Positions 48,093 through 62,400 of a stretch of DNA of 64,000 nucleotides are shown piece by piece. Source of the DNA: Melastoma dodecandrum (lineage: Eukaryota; Streptophyta; Magnoliopsida; Myrtales; Melastomataceae); assembly GCA_029817715.1 (NCBI GenBank), contig JARUPY010000474.1, positions 5,270,001-5,334,000 of the forward strand, written 5' to 3'. Position 1 is the stretch's first letter. Each line of letters opens with the position of its first letter. Made by a program: the position numbers and the translations under genes. The notes beneath the pieces were generated by a model. It was given only the letters and a program-made list of their open reading frames with translations. It was not told the DNA's origin and made no database searches.

Positions 48093-49380
48093 CGTAGGTT
48101 AAGGAAAACCCAGGAGAACCCAAATCGGAGAAATACACAAAGAAGGGAATCAAAAACCCACCCTAGATTTTATGGGATCGGGGGAAGAAGCGTGGATGAC
48201 AAGGGAAGGAAGGATAAAGGGGATGAAGAGGGAATTGATCCGCTGTTGTTGTTGTTGGGGTTGGACGGAAACCCAAAAAAAAAAAAAAAAAAAAAGCGGA
48301 TTGAATGAATTACACACTCACTCACTCACGTGCTGCCTGCCCTGCTCTGCCCTACCTTTTAACATTTTTTTTTTATTTTTTTATTTTCAGAATTCATTCT
48401 CTTAAAAGATGAACATTGTTTGATCATCATTTGGATATAAGAAACGCCCCGTCTGGATACGTGTTTTTCTTTTTATGATCTTAATTTTAGCTCAACTTTT
48501 CATTTTGTAAATTTATCATTTTATTCCTAACATTCGTTTTTGCATTAACTTTTACAAATATAAAATTTTCATGCGAGAAAGTCAAAGTCCACAAACACCC
48601 TCTTCTTTCTTAACCGTGGCTCCTTCTTTCTCATAGAGTCAATAGGGATCACCCCGACGACGCCTCACCTCTTCTTTATCAACCTGACCACTAGCCATGC
48701 CCTCTTCTATCCACCTCATCCTCACTCCACAACGCAGCAGTTCGTCGGTGTGGCACTCCCAGTAGCTGCTTCTTCCTCCCTTGAGCAACCACCGGCGATC
48801 GGGGGTGATGCTTTGCATAACCATTAGTAAAGGCTCTCTTTAGCATATCCTTTCTCAACATCAGGGGTGCTAAGGCCTTGTTTGACTTTCTTGCGAGAAA
48901 ATTTTGGATTTGTCAAAATCAATGCGAAAACAAGAATTTAGCGAAAAAAATATATAACAAAATAAGTTTTTGACAAAACGAAACATTTGACCAAAGTTAA
49001 GGCCATAAACATATATTTTACTTTTCTTCTTTTACTTTTGTCCTGTGATTTATGTATACCAAATTTAGATATGTTAGTTGCGTAATTCGGTCAAACTTAA
49101 AATTTCTTGATTGCTATGATGATTTCAATGCCGAATTTCCTCTTGAGGGGATGAGTTTTTTAAAAATTAAACTCGGTCGAATTCTTGACATTAATCGAGA
49201 AGTTTTTATTTTGATCGATCGTGAAATATTTTTTCTAACCAAAATCGATTTAACAAAGCTAGTCATTTTGGATTCCTTGATAAATTAGAGATGGGCTTGG
49301 ACTAATAACAACTAAGGAAAATGGAAGCCAATGAATACACATTGGATCAATCGATATTAAGTTAAAAAAATCAGACGGCC
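48093..49380. promoter_or_regulatory. bZIP upstream region and spacer
   Basis: Flank upstream of the minus-strand bZIP start. It includes a 21-base A-run at about 48275-48295 and AT-rich DNA. No gene is recognisable. Open frames at 48172-48405 and 49052-49288 show no domain. Confidence 0.4.
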
Positions 49381-52342
49381 TTAAGAGGTAAAGTTCCGTC
49401 CAGTAGCGTGTCCCATGATACTCTTTTTAAGTAACAACCGCACCACATGCGGTGGATTGGCGCCAGCAACATCCGCAAGGAGTTCGCTGCCAAGACCAGT
49501 CCCCCAGTTCACGTCCCTCTTGAGGTCCCGAGGAGAGTGACCTCTCTGGCCATTCTCAAGCCATGACATCTGAACCGACTTGTGGGGGGGACTCTGTTAT
49601 GCCTTGCAGCGACCGCATCATGGACTTCATGATTCAGGTCGCAGAAGTTGCTCGCAGCATAGTTAGTACTCGTGAAATCGATACATAGAAGATATAAGTA
49701 ATGTGTTCTCTTGAGAGAATATTCTATCCAAATCTATAATTCATCCAAGGAGGTGCACGACAGTATCATCGTTTGGGGGATCTGCAGGTTGTGCAAACCT
49801 CAGATTCGAGCCTTTTGTCCGACAAACATTGAAAGAAAACCACAATACTGAATATTACACTAACTGCAGTTACGCAGGCGATTCGGAGAAGCGCGCTGGA
49901 TCGTTGTTGTATTGGTTGCGAACGGAGATGGATACCGATGATTTGTACAGAAATGGGATAGCATTCGAGCGACGAAACCCTCCCGGTTCATGTGAGACGA
50001 CAGCGCGACAACATTTCCCACCTATTACAAAATGCAGGCAGATGCCAAACCATATATTAGGACCGAAACAGCTACATTCCGTCTATGATGGTGATATCGG
50101 CCAACTTAAGGAGGAGGAAATCGATCATAATATGCGAGCCACTTGTAAGAATGATGATAATGGACGACGCAGTAGAAAGTAATCAGAGGAATACCCAACC
50201 AAACAAAAGTAGTCTCGCCAACCAGAACATAAAAACACGAAGTCGATGGGTATTCGAAATGTCGCATTTCATCAAGTCGCGGCAACAGCTAGAGGGAATT
50301 CGCCCCGAAAAATGAGAAATGCTGGAGGCCTCTTGTTCGAGTGATTTATAGTCTAGCAACTGCAATAATGTATCCGTTCCTAGCAAGTTTTCAATGTTCC
50401 AACACCAGAGCCCAACCGCACTCAATTCACGTTTTTAGCATACCTCGTATCCTGAAGTTGGAGGTATCCCATTTTGAGTCAGGCTAGAACAAGTTCAGGT
50501 CTAAAATTTGTTCACACCATGCTCAAACCTATTCACACGTCCGCAGTAATGATTTCAATCGATGACCAGTAACAACCCATGAGTCCTCGACAGAGAGCTT
50601 ACTAAATGGGGGACAACATGAGGATTGGCAGAAGAAACAGAATCCTTTCTCGTCTAAAAGATAAGCAGGGTACGGTAGCGTGGAATGATACTTGGATAAA
50701 CGAGTGGGAACGTGGCGGTTGTTGGCAATTCAGGATATCAGTACTGAAACGCACATCAGAACTGTAGCCATGAGTGGGAAAACAGGAGGAAGGGTGACAG
50801 GACCGACTTACATAAAGATAGTTGCAAGAACCGCATATAAAACCAGGTTTCGAAAATCCAATGCAGCATTGCTGTCTTGACAAGCTAGGCAAGGAGTTTA
50901 ACCTTTTTCTCTTGAAAAGATTGAAGGCTTAGTCAATCACCGCGTAAGAGTATTAAGTTAGGTTTTTCGCACAAAAGTAATACCTAAAGCAGCCAATGGC
51001 TTTTCCACGATTTATACATATCCTACCATTCTTTAAGTTGTTACTCAACTGCCTCGGACCGCAAGAGATAAACTGGGGTCCAGAGGGGCTATCAAGAATT
51101 AGAGCATTAAACTAACACCTAGTATGATGGTTTCAAATGGGCATTCTACAGATCATACTAGTAAGTTGATAATTCTGAGAAGCACCACGCAGAAAACAAA
51201 AATATCAACTAAAGCAACCACCAATAACTGACAAAGATACACAAGAATAAACTTGATGCTGAAATTGAAACGAATGAGAATATTATGAATGTCATTCTAC
51301 TTGGCACTAGATGAATGGGAAACCTTTCCAACATTCACTAGGCAACAGAGAAACATCAATGACACACACACACATATATATCAATATTATGCCACCAAGA
51401 CCATCTTTCTGCGATTATCAACATGCATTTCATCACCATCCAACGGATTTGATAACTCGAAACAATCCGTAACATGAGAAAGTTATTTTGCAGCTCTATT
51501 GATGATGAACAGTTTAACCCTTAAATTTGGGAGTTGATCATACTTAGCTGGAATACTAGCAAATAAAATAGCTAAAGTTATTTTATTAGAATAGTATACG
51601 GCTGTTCTGTAATAAATCAAAGTCATTGTAAAAGATTTTGTATTTTTGACAGATAATAAATTGAATCAGCTAGGACAATTGGGGAGATCTGTTAGTAAAC
51701 CTTAAAACCTATACTGAAGGCCAACCTAGGAAAGAGTAGGTGATCCCTAACTGTCATGTTTACCAAAGGAACAAAACTAAAGCAGTATCACCACAAAATG
51801 CTGAAATAGGAAGGACGTCACAAAAGAAAACACGGGGCAAAGCTATTGGTCCACAATCTGAATAATCAATCAAAGCGAGAAATTGCATAATGAGGAACAA
51901 AATGTAGCCACAACAAAATGCAAAGAATATGCATGCAGGTACAGGACAGAAAACGGGATCACAAGAAGCACGTTAGCAACTAACAGAATGAGTCATTGCA
52001 TTGCTAAGCCATTTAATGCACTCTTGCTAACCACTATGACATCCACATCAGCACAAAGGAGAGCCATGGATTACTCCTATATTTATAAGTGGAATACCTT
52101 AGTTTTCTATTCATTTTTTATCTCTCAATCATAATTAAAACTGTTCTATCATCTTTTAACTTTTCAAAATATGCCCTGGCCCCTCATGACTGACTGAGTT
52201 ATAACAACTTATTTTAGTGCAGACTGCAAAGGTGTCCAACACTAATCATCAATATTTCAAGCAAGATTTAACTGAAACAATAAACCGCTGAATACACAAA
52301 GTGAGGTCGTCTAGAGAAAGTACCTGTGTCGTTCATGTACCA
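49381..52342. other. Spacer between bZIP and FPA, probably including the FPA 3' UTR
   Basis: About 3 kb without a supportable coding gene. Directly after the FPA stop (minus strand), a GT-starting donor-like sequence (CACAG/GTACTTTC, about 52320) suggests a 3'-UTR intron, so transcribed sequence of FPA may extend left. A CA/TA microsatellite lies at about 51361-51381. Frames at 49829-50182 and elsewhere have no domains. Confidence 0.4.
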
Positions 52343-55300
52343 TCAGTGAGGATTCCCAGACCCAGTCCCCGCTTGGCCACCCTGTTGCTGTCGCTGTTGT
52401 TGCTGCTGCTGTATCTGAAGGAGGAGGTTCGCAGCAAACTGCAAAGTTGACTGATACCGCTGATTTTTATCTACCTCATCTTTGCCCGGAGCAGCACCAG
52501 AAGCAGCAGATGAAGGCTGCTGGCTAACATTTGGAATCTCCGCAGTAGCTTGCCCATTTATGGGGGGCATCGCAACCTGTGACTGGGGAAGCATGGAAAA
52601 CATTGGATTACTGGCGCTATTACTACTGCTCACAGCTACCGATGAGCTGTAAGGAGCAGCAGGAGCGGTATTATTTCCAGGTGTCATCTGATATCCTCTC
52701 TGGTTGTTGAACAGTGTCTCAGGCTGGTACTGCTGGCCTATCTGAGTCAAAGCAACATATTGACCACCATGGGAAGGGTTGACTGGATTCAATAGTCCAG
52801 ACGAGACAGGAGTATATTGCAATGAATTCGCAACGACAGGATGTGATTGCTGTGGGGCAATGATCGAGTGTACGGGCTGCTTGTCTGCATCAGGTACAGG
52901 ATGGTATGGCTGAATCTGGGAGGCAGATGGTCCCTGAGAACTCACCTGATTTCCCCACTGTTGCACTGAGTACCCAACTGGATCAGTTACCTGATTAATT
53001 TGATTCCATCCTTGAGTAGAAAATTCCTTACTTGGCATTGCAGTTACATGAGGTGGCCTCAAATTTTGTGGAGGCAACTCGGATGGCAAGGATGTTTTAG
53101 GTGGAATTAAAGAAGCTAGAGATGCTATAAGTTCCGGGGTCAAACTAATTCCACCTTGAGAAACTGACAAAGGATTAGTGGTTGCTGTATCATGGGTAAC
53201 TGACTGGGCAATGGGAGGAATGGTAGCTGGTGACTGCCTCACAAGGGGCAAGTTACTGTGAGGGAGATTCTGTTTATGCAGAGGCCTAGCAACTTCAGCC
53301 AAATCTGCAGGATGAGCTTCTTCATGACGAATTAAACCAGGAGGTATACGATCCGAATGATGCAGCAGAGGCTGACGTGGCATGGGTGCATTACTAGCTC
53401 CTTTTCGAGAGGCAGTAAGGACAACTCCGTACAGCCTCTCAGGACCTGTTACTCTCAAAACCCTCTTCAAGAAATCTGATGGAGGAACAAGGAATAGAGA
53501 AGTACCATCAACAAGCTTGGCAACACCGGCCCGGTCCCTGGAGCTCAAATACATTAAGAATTCAGTATAGGAAGCAAAATCCTCTTCACTATCAGGTAAG
53601 AAGAAGACGACTTCAAAATCATCACCCTCCTTGTAATGATTTGCTAGCATATCTAGTCCAGTTCTTGCAGCACAATCGACGACCTCGGGGCTGTTACAAC
53701 ATGATACAATAATTCAATAAATATCTGGTTAAGGCGGCGATGCATCTTAGAAAGAAATGAGGAAATTATACTTACAGCTCCACCGTAAGCCCTTCACCTA
53801 TGGGTATACAACGAGCAAAACAAACAGGCTGTCCACCCTTTGTAATAGGACCTCTCCATATGTAATCACTATCAGGTCCCTGGGCAGGTCCCCGCCTAAG
53901 TCTCTTTGGTTGTGGACTTAGTCTACTTCCAGGAACATTTAGCAAAGATCCATCATCTGCTGCATTTAGCCCATGATCCAGTAACAACCCACGATCATCC
54001 ATATTTCTCCATGACAAAGATGTCTCATTACTGGGCCTAGCCTCAATCCTGGACAGCTTAGAAAGCTGGTTCACCTCTGAGATATCCCGTGTGCCTGAAG
54101 CGAATCCCAGAGGAGTCCTAATATCATGAACTGGTGACTGCAGCATAGGAGGGGATGGCCTTTTCCACCTCAGATCTACAGAAAAGTAGGTGTCACTATC
54201 TTCAAAGACAATGAATTCTGTTAATCACAGAAATTGGAAATCTAACATCAAAAACTTAGTTGAGTGTCTAAAGGATTTAACATACCTGGGCCTATTCCAA
54301 GTTGAGGAACTCCTGACAAGACTGTGGCGTTATGGCCATTCACTGATAGATCACCACCGAGTAAATCTGATCTTGCACCTCTTACTCCAGGTTGAAAAGC
54401 TGAGTTGTCTCTAGGTGCCAGCTCACTAGATGAGAACAAGATAGTTATTCTAGGGTCATTAAAGAGGCGACCCTGTAAACCCTCCTTCGCACGGCGGGCC
54501 TCGTCCACACTTCTGAACTCCACAAATGAATAATTCCTAGATGGAAAGGTCTTAATTTTCTCAATCTCACCAAAAAGTATCATAGTGTTATGCAGCATGG
54601 TTTCATCAATGTGCCTGGAAGGAGGATAGCCCACCCAAAGAATTTTACTAGGTTGCTCTTCACCCCTTCGTGATCCCAAAATTTCCTACATCAAAAGAAA
54701 AACACGTCTAACCTCACATAAGCAAGAACAATGTGCAACAATCATAGGTACAGATATATTAAGAACTTAAGGACATGCATCGTGGCAAAAATAAAGCTTT
54801 ATATAATTTTACAAAAGCAATTGAGGAACTTTCTTCCATTTTAGTAGGTAAGCTGTACAGGCACTGAGACCCACACCCAGTTCTTAACACAGTGCAGTAA
54901 AGAGATATCGCGTGCTGCCCTTTACATAATGATTATATAGACCAGATGTGTCATTCATGGCACCAAATTTTAATATATTGAAACTTAATATACTCTTATG
55001 TGACAGCTGGTATTTTACAAGGCCATATAAAATGAGATCTCCTAATATTCCAATCTCATTGCATTAGTCTTTAACCATCACATTCCAAGTAACATCTCAA
55101 AATGGAAAATAAAGGGTCTATCAAGAACTTTCCTGATTCCACAAATAAAAGCTAAAAGAAAAGGTTACAAGATTTAAAATATCATGACATCCGGTCAACC
55201 AGATATAAGGAACTTGTGAGAGACAATACTACCTTCATCCTAAAGTACTCGTCCTTAATCTAGCAGAAAATGACATTATCGAACAAATAATTATTTAACT

Positions 55301-56464
55301 TCACAATTGTCCCTCACCTGTAGTCTTCTAGAATCCCCAGCATGAACATCAATATGGCCCACAATGTCACGGTTTTCGGCCCATTGATCCTATTTTGGTA
55401 ACAAAAAGAAGTAGGATTACAAACAATTAACCAAATCAATCTTAAGTAGAACACAATCACTCAAGCAGCCAACACTCAACCGGAGGGAAAATTGCCAGAA
55501 TGAAGTATCAATAACACATCCAAGGAAAGAAGGATTAACAGATAAGTTACTTATAGAAAGTCAACAAGAATCTCTAATTTATGTGCAAAACAATTTTCTA
55601 ACAGGCAAAAGGGTGGTTCACATGGTGAACATCATCTTCTCTCGTTTCAGAAGTGACATCTTAGAATGCCAGGAAGGAAATCATAATCACTTTGATAGGA
55701 CAACAGAGTGCAGTTCAAACTCTCCTCTGGGAAAATATACTAGCCATGAAATGTTAAGAGATTGAAATAATATGAAACCCTGACATACTCTTTTAATGGG
55801 TTGTGACCGCAAGAAATCTACACGCATTTGTTCACCACCGAGCAACTTCCCATTCATGCTTCTCATAGCTTGACTAGCATCTTCCAATTGGACATACTCG
55901 AACAGAGCAGTGTTACGGTCACTGAAGAACTTAAAATCAGAAATTTCACCAAACTTTATGAATTCCTCTTCCAGGTCCTCCTTAGAGACCTTCGAACTGA
56001 TTCCCCCCACCCATAATTGCCTGGAAGGCTTGGCCTAGAATTAACAATCCACAGGTAAGAAAATTCAGTGAGTACACTGCCGAAGAAGGATCGTTCTAAC
56101 GATCCAAACAACCGAAATACTATGAACACGAGTCGAGAACATAACAAAACAACAAGGCTGGGTATACAAGGCGTGGGCATCAAGAAAAGGCGGAATAACG
56201 AACCGGGCGAGCGAACTCGACGGTAATAGGGAGTCCCTTGACGACGGTCCCCTGCAACGACTCCTTGGCCTTGGTGGCCTCCTCGACGCGCTTGAAGAAG
56301 ACGAAGCCGTAGCACCTCGTGCCATAGGAGGTCGCGTCGAGGGCGCCGAACTGGCCGAACAACTCCATGAGGTCTTCATCGGAGACGCTACCGGAGAGGT
56401 TCCCGACCCATAGGTTATTGGAGGGCGGCGACTCCCGCAGCGGTGGCGGTGGCGGCGGCGGCAT
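52343..56464 (-). CDS. FPA: Flowering time control protein FPA (3 RRM + SPOC), 6 exons, 908 aa
   Basis: FPA is a nuclear spen-family RNA-binding protein that promotes promoter-proximal poly(A) site choice and, in Arabidopsis, represses FLC to allow flowering. Exons: 56464-56204, 56034-55789, 55389-55318, 54685-54286, 54175-53776 and 53690-52343; GT-AG borders, in-phase sum 2727 nt. RRM1 (about residues 18-87; [19 protein letters not shown]), RRM2 (about 92-165; [18 protein letters not shown]) and RRM3 (about 205-280; [20 protein letters not shown]) are followed by a linker (KRLRRGP) and the SPOC domain (about 435-550; [26 protein letters not shown]). A long Pro/Gln/Ser-rich tail ends in [14 protein letters not shown]. 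The length is close to Arabidopsis FPA (about 900). The ATG before eight residues including seven prolines begins the first RRM exon. No damage was seen. Confidence 0.95.
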
Positions 56465-58370
56465 CTGTGATAGATCGGATTCCTCGAATTCGGGTCGGGC
56501 CGGGTTAATTTCCGAGCTTCTAGGTCATTCTCAGCGGTTTTTTGTTTTTGGTCAATTAATATTTGCATTAAAGAAAAGGAACGGCTGCATTACATACACT
56601 AAACCTAAACAAAAGGACCCCCCCCCCCCTGGGTTTTACACAAATCTATCATCCACACGAGTCCAGACCTTTCCATACACGCTAACGCACGACGCAATGA
56701 GCACAGTCATTTGTCCTCATTCTTTATAACGCACCGGAGAGGGTCATCGTTTCTCTTCTTAAATCCTCATCACCGAGGGAAGACGACGTTAGGTAACTGA
56801 AACAAAGAATGGTTACCTAAAATATAATATATATGACAATCGATGTATTTAATAGAAATACTATCACCGTTTATTCTATGCCACGTAAAAAAAAAAAATT
56901 GTAAAATATGGCTAATTTTTAAAAAAAATACGAAATATAATTTAAATTTATATAAAATTCAAAATTTCATGACAGTGGTTTGGAACTGCGTGCGATGATA
57001 TTAGGCCACTTGAAAAAGAATTTTATTATTTTTGTAATTTTGCCGCTACTTCTTTGATAAAATACCACAGTCCACTACCACATCACATTGGGTGTCGTGA
57101 TTTGGGATCGTAATATTACTCAGACAATAATAGATGCTACCTTTCATAAATAATTTCCTTAATTTTTGGACTATATCTTTGAAGAAATTTGAACCGATAT
57201 TTAACTTTTTTGTATTTCCAATACATAGGCGAGATTTTTTTTCATAAACATTGTTAAATTAACGTAAAAATGATACATATAAAATTTTGTAGCACTTAAA
57301 TTCTTTTAGCATTGGATCTAAAGTGATTTTCGTACTGAAAGAAAAAAAAATGAAACGTTATAAATAATAAGAAGTAATTGGTTATTGTCGTGTTGATGTT
57401 GACCACCCCACCCTATGTTGGCGTAAAATTCATCTCCTACTTTGTGCAATTATAAACTCAAAATAATTGAATTATACAAATGAAATTTACTCATAAACAA
57501 CGCTCATCGCAAAAAATAATATTTTTACGACTTTAAGTTTTTACTCATAAAATACCGACTCATTATTTATAACAGCTATTATTTGAACTTGTTATTCTAT
57601 ACAGTGAGTTCATGTGCCTGCCTATGTCGACGACTTGTAACAATGAATTAACTCTACAGAAATTATAGAAAACATTTGTTTTCTAAGTGAGTGCTTGAAA
57701 ATTGTTATTAGAGAATAGGAAACTCCTCGTTGAAAACAACAAATTCCTCCAATTATAAATCGGGAAAAACCTAATTGCATCCCAGCTTCGTCTCTCCTTT
57801 TTGCCAGTTGGCCGTCCAGCCACCACTCTCCGCCCTTCTCCCCTATAACCTCCTCTATTCTCTCCCTTCGTCCCCTACGGCCTCCGGTCCGCCCTCCAGT
57901 CCACCCTCTCCCCTCCTCACGGTTGTTATTAGTGTGTTGTCGTGATTATTGATTCCTTAGTGCTAAAAAGGTTGTTGTTGCGATTATTGATTATTGTTAA
58001 ACGAGATTTCTGTTAGTGTATTTCGGTGAGGCCGTTGGTTAGATGGTTTGGACTAAATAATTTCGACTAGATTAGTTATGGCTGTAGATTGTTATATAAT
58101 TGACTGACTGGAAAGATATTTTTGCAGATTAATTGTTTGGTGAATCTCGAAGACGAGATATCGCTTAAGAAATCTTATTTAGAATATCTTTGATTGAACT
58201 ATTAATTTTCGCAAATAAGAATGTTATCTATGGAGTAAATTATGATAGAGGTCATTTAAAGAGAATTTAGGTCAGTGTCGACTTAAGTTATGTCGATTTA
58301 GATAGTATGTTATGTGTAGCAATGAGTTTAGATTCATCGATATCCGATTGTTGAATATAATAATACCGAA
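56465..58370. promoter_or_regulatory. FPA upstream region and AT-rich spacer
   Basis: Upstream flank of FPA. It holds a C10 run at about 56621-56630, then about 1.2 kb of very AT-rich sequence with no gene, then a pyrimidine-rich patch (57781-57920). No repeats with clear borders were recognised. Confidence 0.4.
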
Positions 58371-58655
58371 ATGAAATATATGTTGGTGACTTTGCAAGAA
58401 GATAACGATGCAAAATTACTTATTAAATTTGCACTTTCAAATTCAAAGCATATTCAACGAATGCTGGCTTTTGGAGTAAGGGATGAAATCGTATCAATAG
58501 TCTTCGACCAGCATGCAAAAGAGGAAAGGAAACCACACAGCACATACTGCGAGGCTGCATCCGGGCGCAAACCATATGGAATTCATTCCCTTTCCCAGGT
58601 GGATTACAACAAACCACCACATGCTCAATACAAGTATGGCTATCAGCCAACCTAA
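58371..58655 (+). other. 94-codon open frame without recognised domain
   Basis: An open frame just upstream of an RNase H relic. Its composition is protein-like (for example LIKFALSNSKHIQRM) but I cannot match it. It may belong to the same retroelement-derived sequence or be chance. Confidence 0.2.
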
Positions 58656-58899
58656 ATGCTACAAGGGCGAGGACAACTAAATATAGGGGTATCCAATGAA
58701 ATATATTATGTGCCACAATCATATGACACCTCTGAGGCTGTGACTACGGAGAACTCACAATGTTTTCCAGGGACAAACATCCTATCCTTAAGGGACTACA
58801 AGGAAGTCATACTGGCAAGAGCTACAAAGATACATGCACTACTTGGAAAATCAAGAAAACAAAGAAAAAAACACCTTTTCTAAGACCAACACATGCTCA

Positions 58900-59400
58900 A
58901 CCAATGAAGACCAAGGTCGGGAACCATCCAGATTACACCTTTTCACTCTAAACACAGATGCAGCAGTGCATATAGCTACAAACAAGGTGGAACTAGGTGG
59001 AGTGACTAGAGATCGAAGGGGCAACTGGATCGGAGGTTTCTGCAAGGACCAAATGATCACAAACAACCTAATTGCAGAAGTTATAGCATTACAGGAAGGA
59101 AGACTAGCGAAACAACTAGAAATCACTTCCATGGCTATACAAACAAACGCACTAGCATTGCTGCCCTATTTACAAGGAGAAAAGCAAACCCCTCCCTAAT
59201 CTCACCTTTTTTTGATATGTGCAGGTCGCTATTAAGTGACTTGAGAACTACACCCTCGACCACATCTCTAGGACAAAAAACTACTTAGCAGACAAGCTAG
59301 TTAAGAAAGCGAGAAACCAGGATGAAGCATATATCACCTTTTGTTTCCCACCAGATTTCGTGATAAATGTTTTGCATAGGGAGATCACTACTTTTGGATA
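58900..59400 (+). pseudogene. Plant RVT_3-type RNase H relic
   Basis: Plus-strand frames read LNTDAAVHIATNKVELGGVT (about 58945), RDRRGNWIGGFCKD and AEVIALQEGRLAKQLEI, then, after about 60 bases and a frame change, TLDHISRTKNYLADKLVKKA (about 59252). This is the order of the RNase H-like domain found in plant LINE-derived and domesticated RVT_3 proteins. The catalytic Asp of the first block is present. No reverse transcriptase precedes it, so it is a fragment. Confidence 0.6.
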
Positions 59401-59430
59401 CTATGGTGACCAAAATCACCAAGATGGTGT

Positions 59431-62400
59431 CAATGTTTTCAAAATCACGATTTCACATGTGAAATCGTACGATTTTACGAGTTTGGTGGTTACCACGAGT
59501 TAAATCACACTTAAAATCGTAGTGGGATCGTAAAATTATAAGTGGGATTGTGGGAGCGAAATAGTAAAACCGATCCTACTAATTAACAAAAAATCGATCG
59601 GCCCACAGATTCCTCATTACCCAACCCATTCAGTCCTCCTAGCTCGGCCCATTGAAGCCCAACCCAAGTTTTTTGGCCCTCTCTATCAACCCCTAGGAAC
59701 CTCTCCCCCTTCACCCTCGCCTTCGACATCGCCGGCTCAACCCCTGGTGGCTTCGGTGTTCCTGAGCTTATCAGCAAGCTTTCCTAAACCTCAATTTTTA
59801 CGAATCCCCTCCTTTCGATTTTTCCTAGTTGAGTTTAACGGTTCAATGTGTTGAGATAAGGGTGTGGCCGGGCTGCGCCTCCAAAGATGTCATTGGGAGG
59901 GGGATTTTTTCTTTACGCCGCTTAATCATATCTCGAGTCGTCGTTTTTGTTTTCTTTGTTGTGTTTAATTTGATGGCAGGTTGTTGCGACGCTCGGGACG
60001 TATGACCTTGTATTTGAGCTCATGAAGAAGGTCATATGTCAGAGGTGCTTTCATAGATTAAAGACTCTTTGTATTGTCGTCTCTATCAACCCCCATCGTC
60101 CTCTAGGCTCAAGAAGTCGAAATACTCCAGAGATTCTCTGCTACTCCATTACATTCACCAGGCAATTCTGTCGGAGGGAACGAGAAGACACAGTTATTAT
60201 GAGGTGAATCGAAATTGAAAGTTATCATCTTTATTGTTTAGATTGTTGTTAATGATCGTTCGTTGTATTGGAATGGGAATGGGTTGATGATGGTTGTCTG
60301 ACCTCTGATGGACGAACAATAACATCTTCTTTCTTGCTTACGGACATAATTTCTTGAACATACAATGGTAAAATAAGTGCATTCTGTTTTGCCTAACATT
60401 TAGTTCCTCATACAATTTTTTGATCTGGGATGTTGATGCATCACAACATGAAACAAACTTTGAGACTTCCGAGAATCTGGGATGTTTAATTACTTGCGGT
60501 TGTGACTGGCTGCTCTTTTACTTGTCTGCAGGTGACGAGTAACAAGAAGACAACCATGTCCAGAAGTCGTAGTTCTTCACGTGCTACACCAACATCAAAA
60601 CACAAGACTTAAAAAAATACTCTTGAAGCCAGGGAGGACGTGGCCTGGGAGCATGGATTGCTATTGCTAGCAATCCCAGGATCATTAAGTGCAAGTATTA
60701 TGAGAAAGTGATGAGTGGAGGTGTTTATAGGCTAAAGCATCATCTTGCTGGAACAAATAAAGATGTTGGAGTATGTAGAGCAGTCCCTGATGATGTGAAA
60801 AGCAAGATGATGGAGGTTGTTTATACTTTACAAGAAAGATAAGAAGTCAAAGTTGTCTTCGGTTGATGATGGGCAAGCAAGCACGGAGCAAAAACTAGAT
60901 TATTCCTCTCAATCTGGAGAGGATATCTTCAAAAGAAGTGTAAGCTCTCATCAAATTATCAATACCATCTTCAAGAAGGAACTTAGATATGAAGCTTGTG
61001 AGACAATTACTTCCTTTTTTTACAACAATGACTTTCCCTTCAATGTGGCAAAGAATGAAGAATTGTCGAAGATGTTTGAACTGGTTGCTCGACACGGACT
61101 TGGGTTCAAGCCACCTTCTTACCATGAGATTCGAGTTAAGTATTTGAAGCAGCAAATGAATTTGACTAAAGAGGCTATCCGGGAACATAAGAATCATCGA
61201 AAGAACTTTGGATGCTCTATCATGACTAATGGATGGACTGACAAACGTCGGAGGATTATTCTGAATTTTCTGGTTAATATCCCAAGAAGTACTGTTTTCT
61301 TAAAGTCCATTGATGCCTCTCACATCTGTAAGACTGCTAACAACATTTATAAGATGATTGACGAGGTTGTTGAGGAGGTTGGAGAAGATAATGTCATCCA
61401 GGTTGTCTCAGATAATGCAACAAATTACAAGGCTGCGGGATACTTATTGATGGAGAAAAGGAAGAATATATAATTGACTCATTGTGATGCCCATTGCATT
61501 GATCTAATGTTGGAAGACTTTGAGAAGAAAATATCGATTCACAGGGAGACTATCTCAAGTGGAAAGAAGATAAAAACTTACATTTATTGAAGAACATCTA
61601 TCATTTCGATGTTACAAAGCTTCATCGATGGAAAGGAATTAGTGAGACCAGCTGCGACACGTTTTGCTACTGCATATCTCACATTGGGATGCTTGAATGA
61701 CAACAAAGGAGCTTTGGTGAGGATATTTACTTCTCATCAGTGGAAGGCCAACCGATATGCAAAGACAAATGATAGGAAACATATTGAAGATGTGATTACG
61801 GATAAGACATTTTGGAAGAACGTTATCATTTGTTTAAAGAGTGTATTTCCTTTTATCAAAGTGTTAAGGTTGGTTGATTATGATGAGAAACCAGTAATGG
61901 GGTTTATTTATGAAGAGATAGATAAAGCTAAAGAAATGATCCAGAGTGTCTTAAGTGGAATCAAGAGAAGGTAAATCTGACTATTCTTATTTACATGTCC
62001 AAGATAATTTAGAAACTAAATATGGTTATCTTTTCCACTACTCAGCTATCTGCCTTTGTGGGAAATCATTGATCAACGATATGATAGCCAAATGCATAGG
62101 CCTCTTCATGTAGCAGGCTATTATTTGAACCCTAAACTGTATTAGAATTCCGGGTTCAAGCAGATTATGAAGTGAAAAAGGATTTTATGATTGCTTGCAA
62201 AGGATTGTGGAAGATATTGAAAAAATATTCAAGATTGATTCTCAACTTGAGGAGTTTAAAAGTAAGTTTGGAATGTTTGAAAGTATAGTTTCTACCAAAG
62301 CACTTAATACCAAAACATCGACACAATGGTGGGAGTCTTATGGGAGTTAGTATCCAGAGTTACAAAAATTTGTTATTCGCGTGCTTAGCCTGACATGCAT

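Noticed and set aside
49829..50182. 117-codon plus-strand ORF
   Set aside because: No domain, no splice partners, irregular composition; I cannot support it as a gene.
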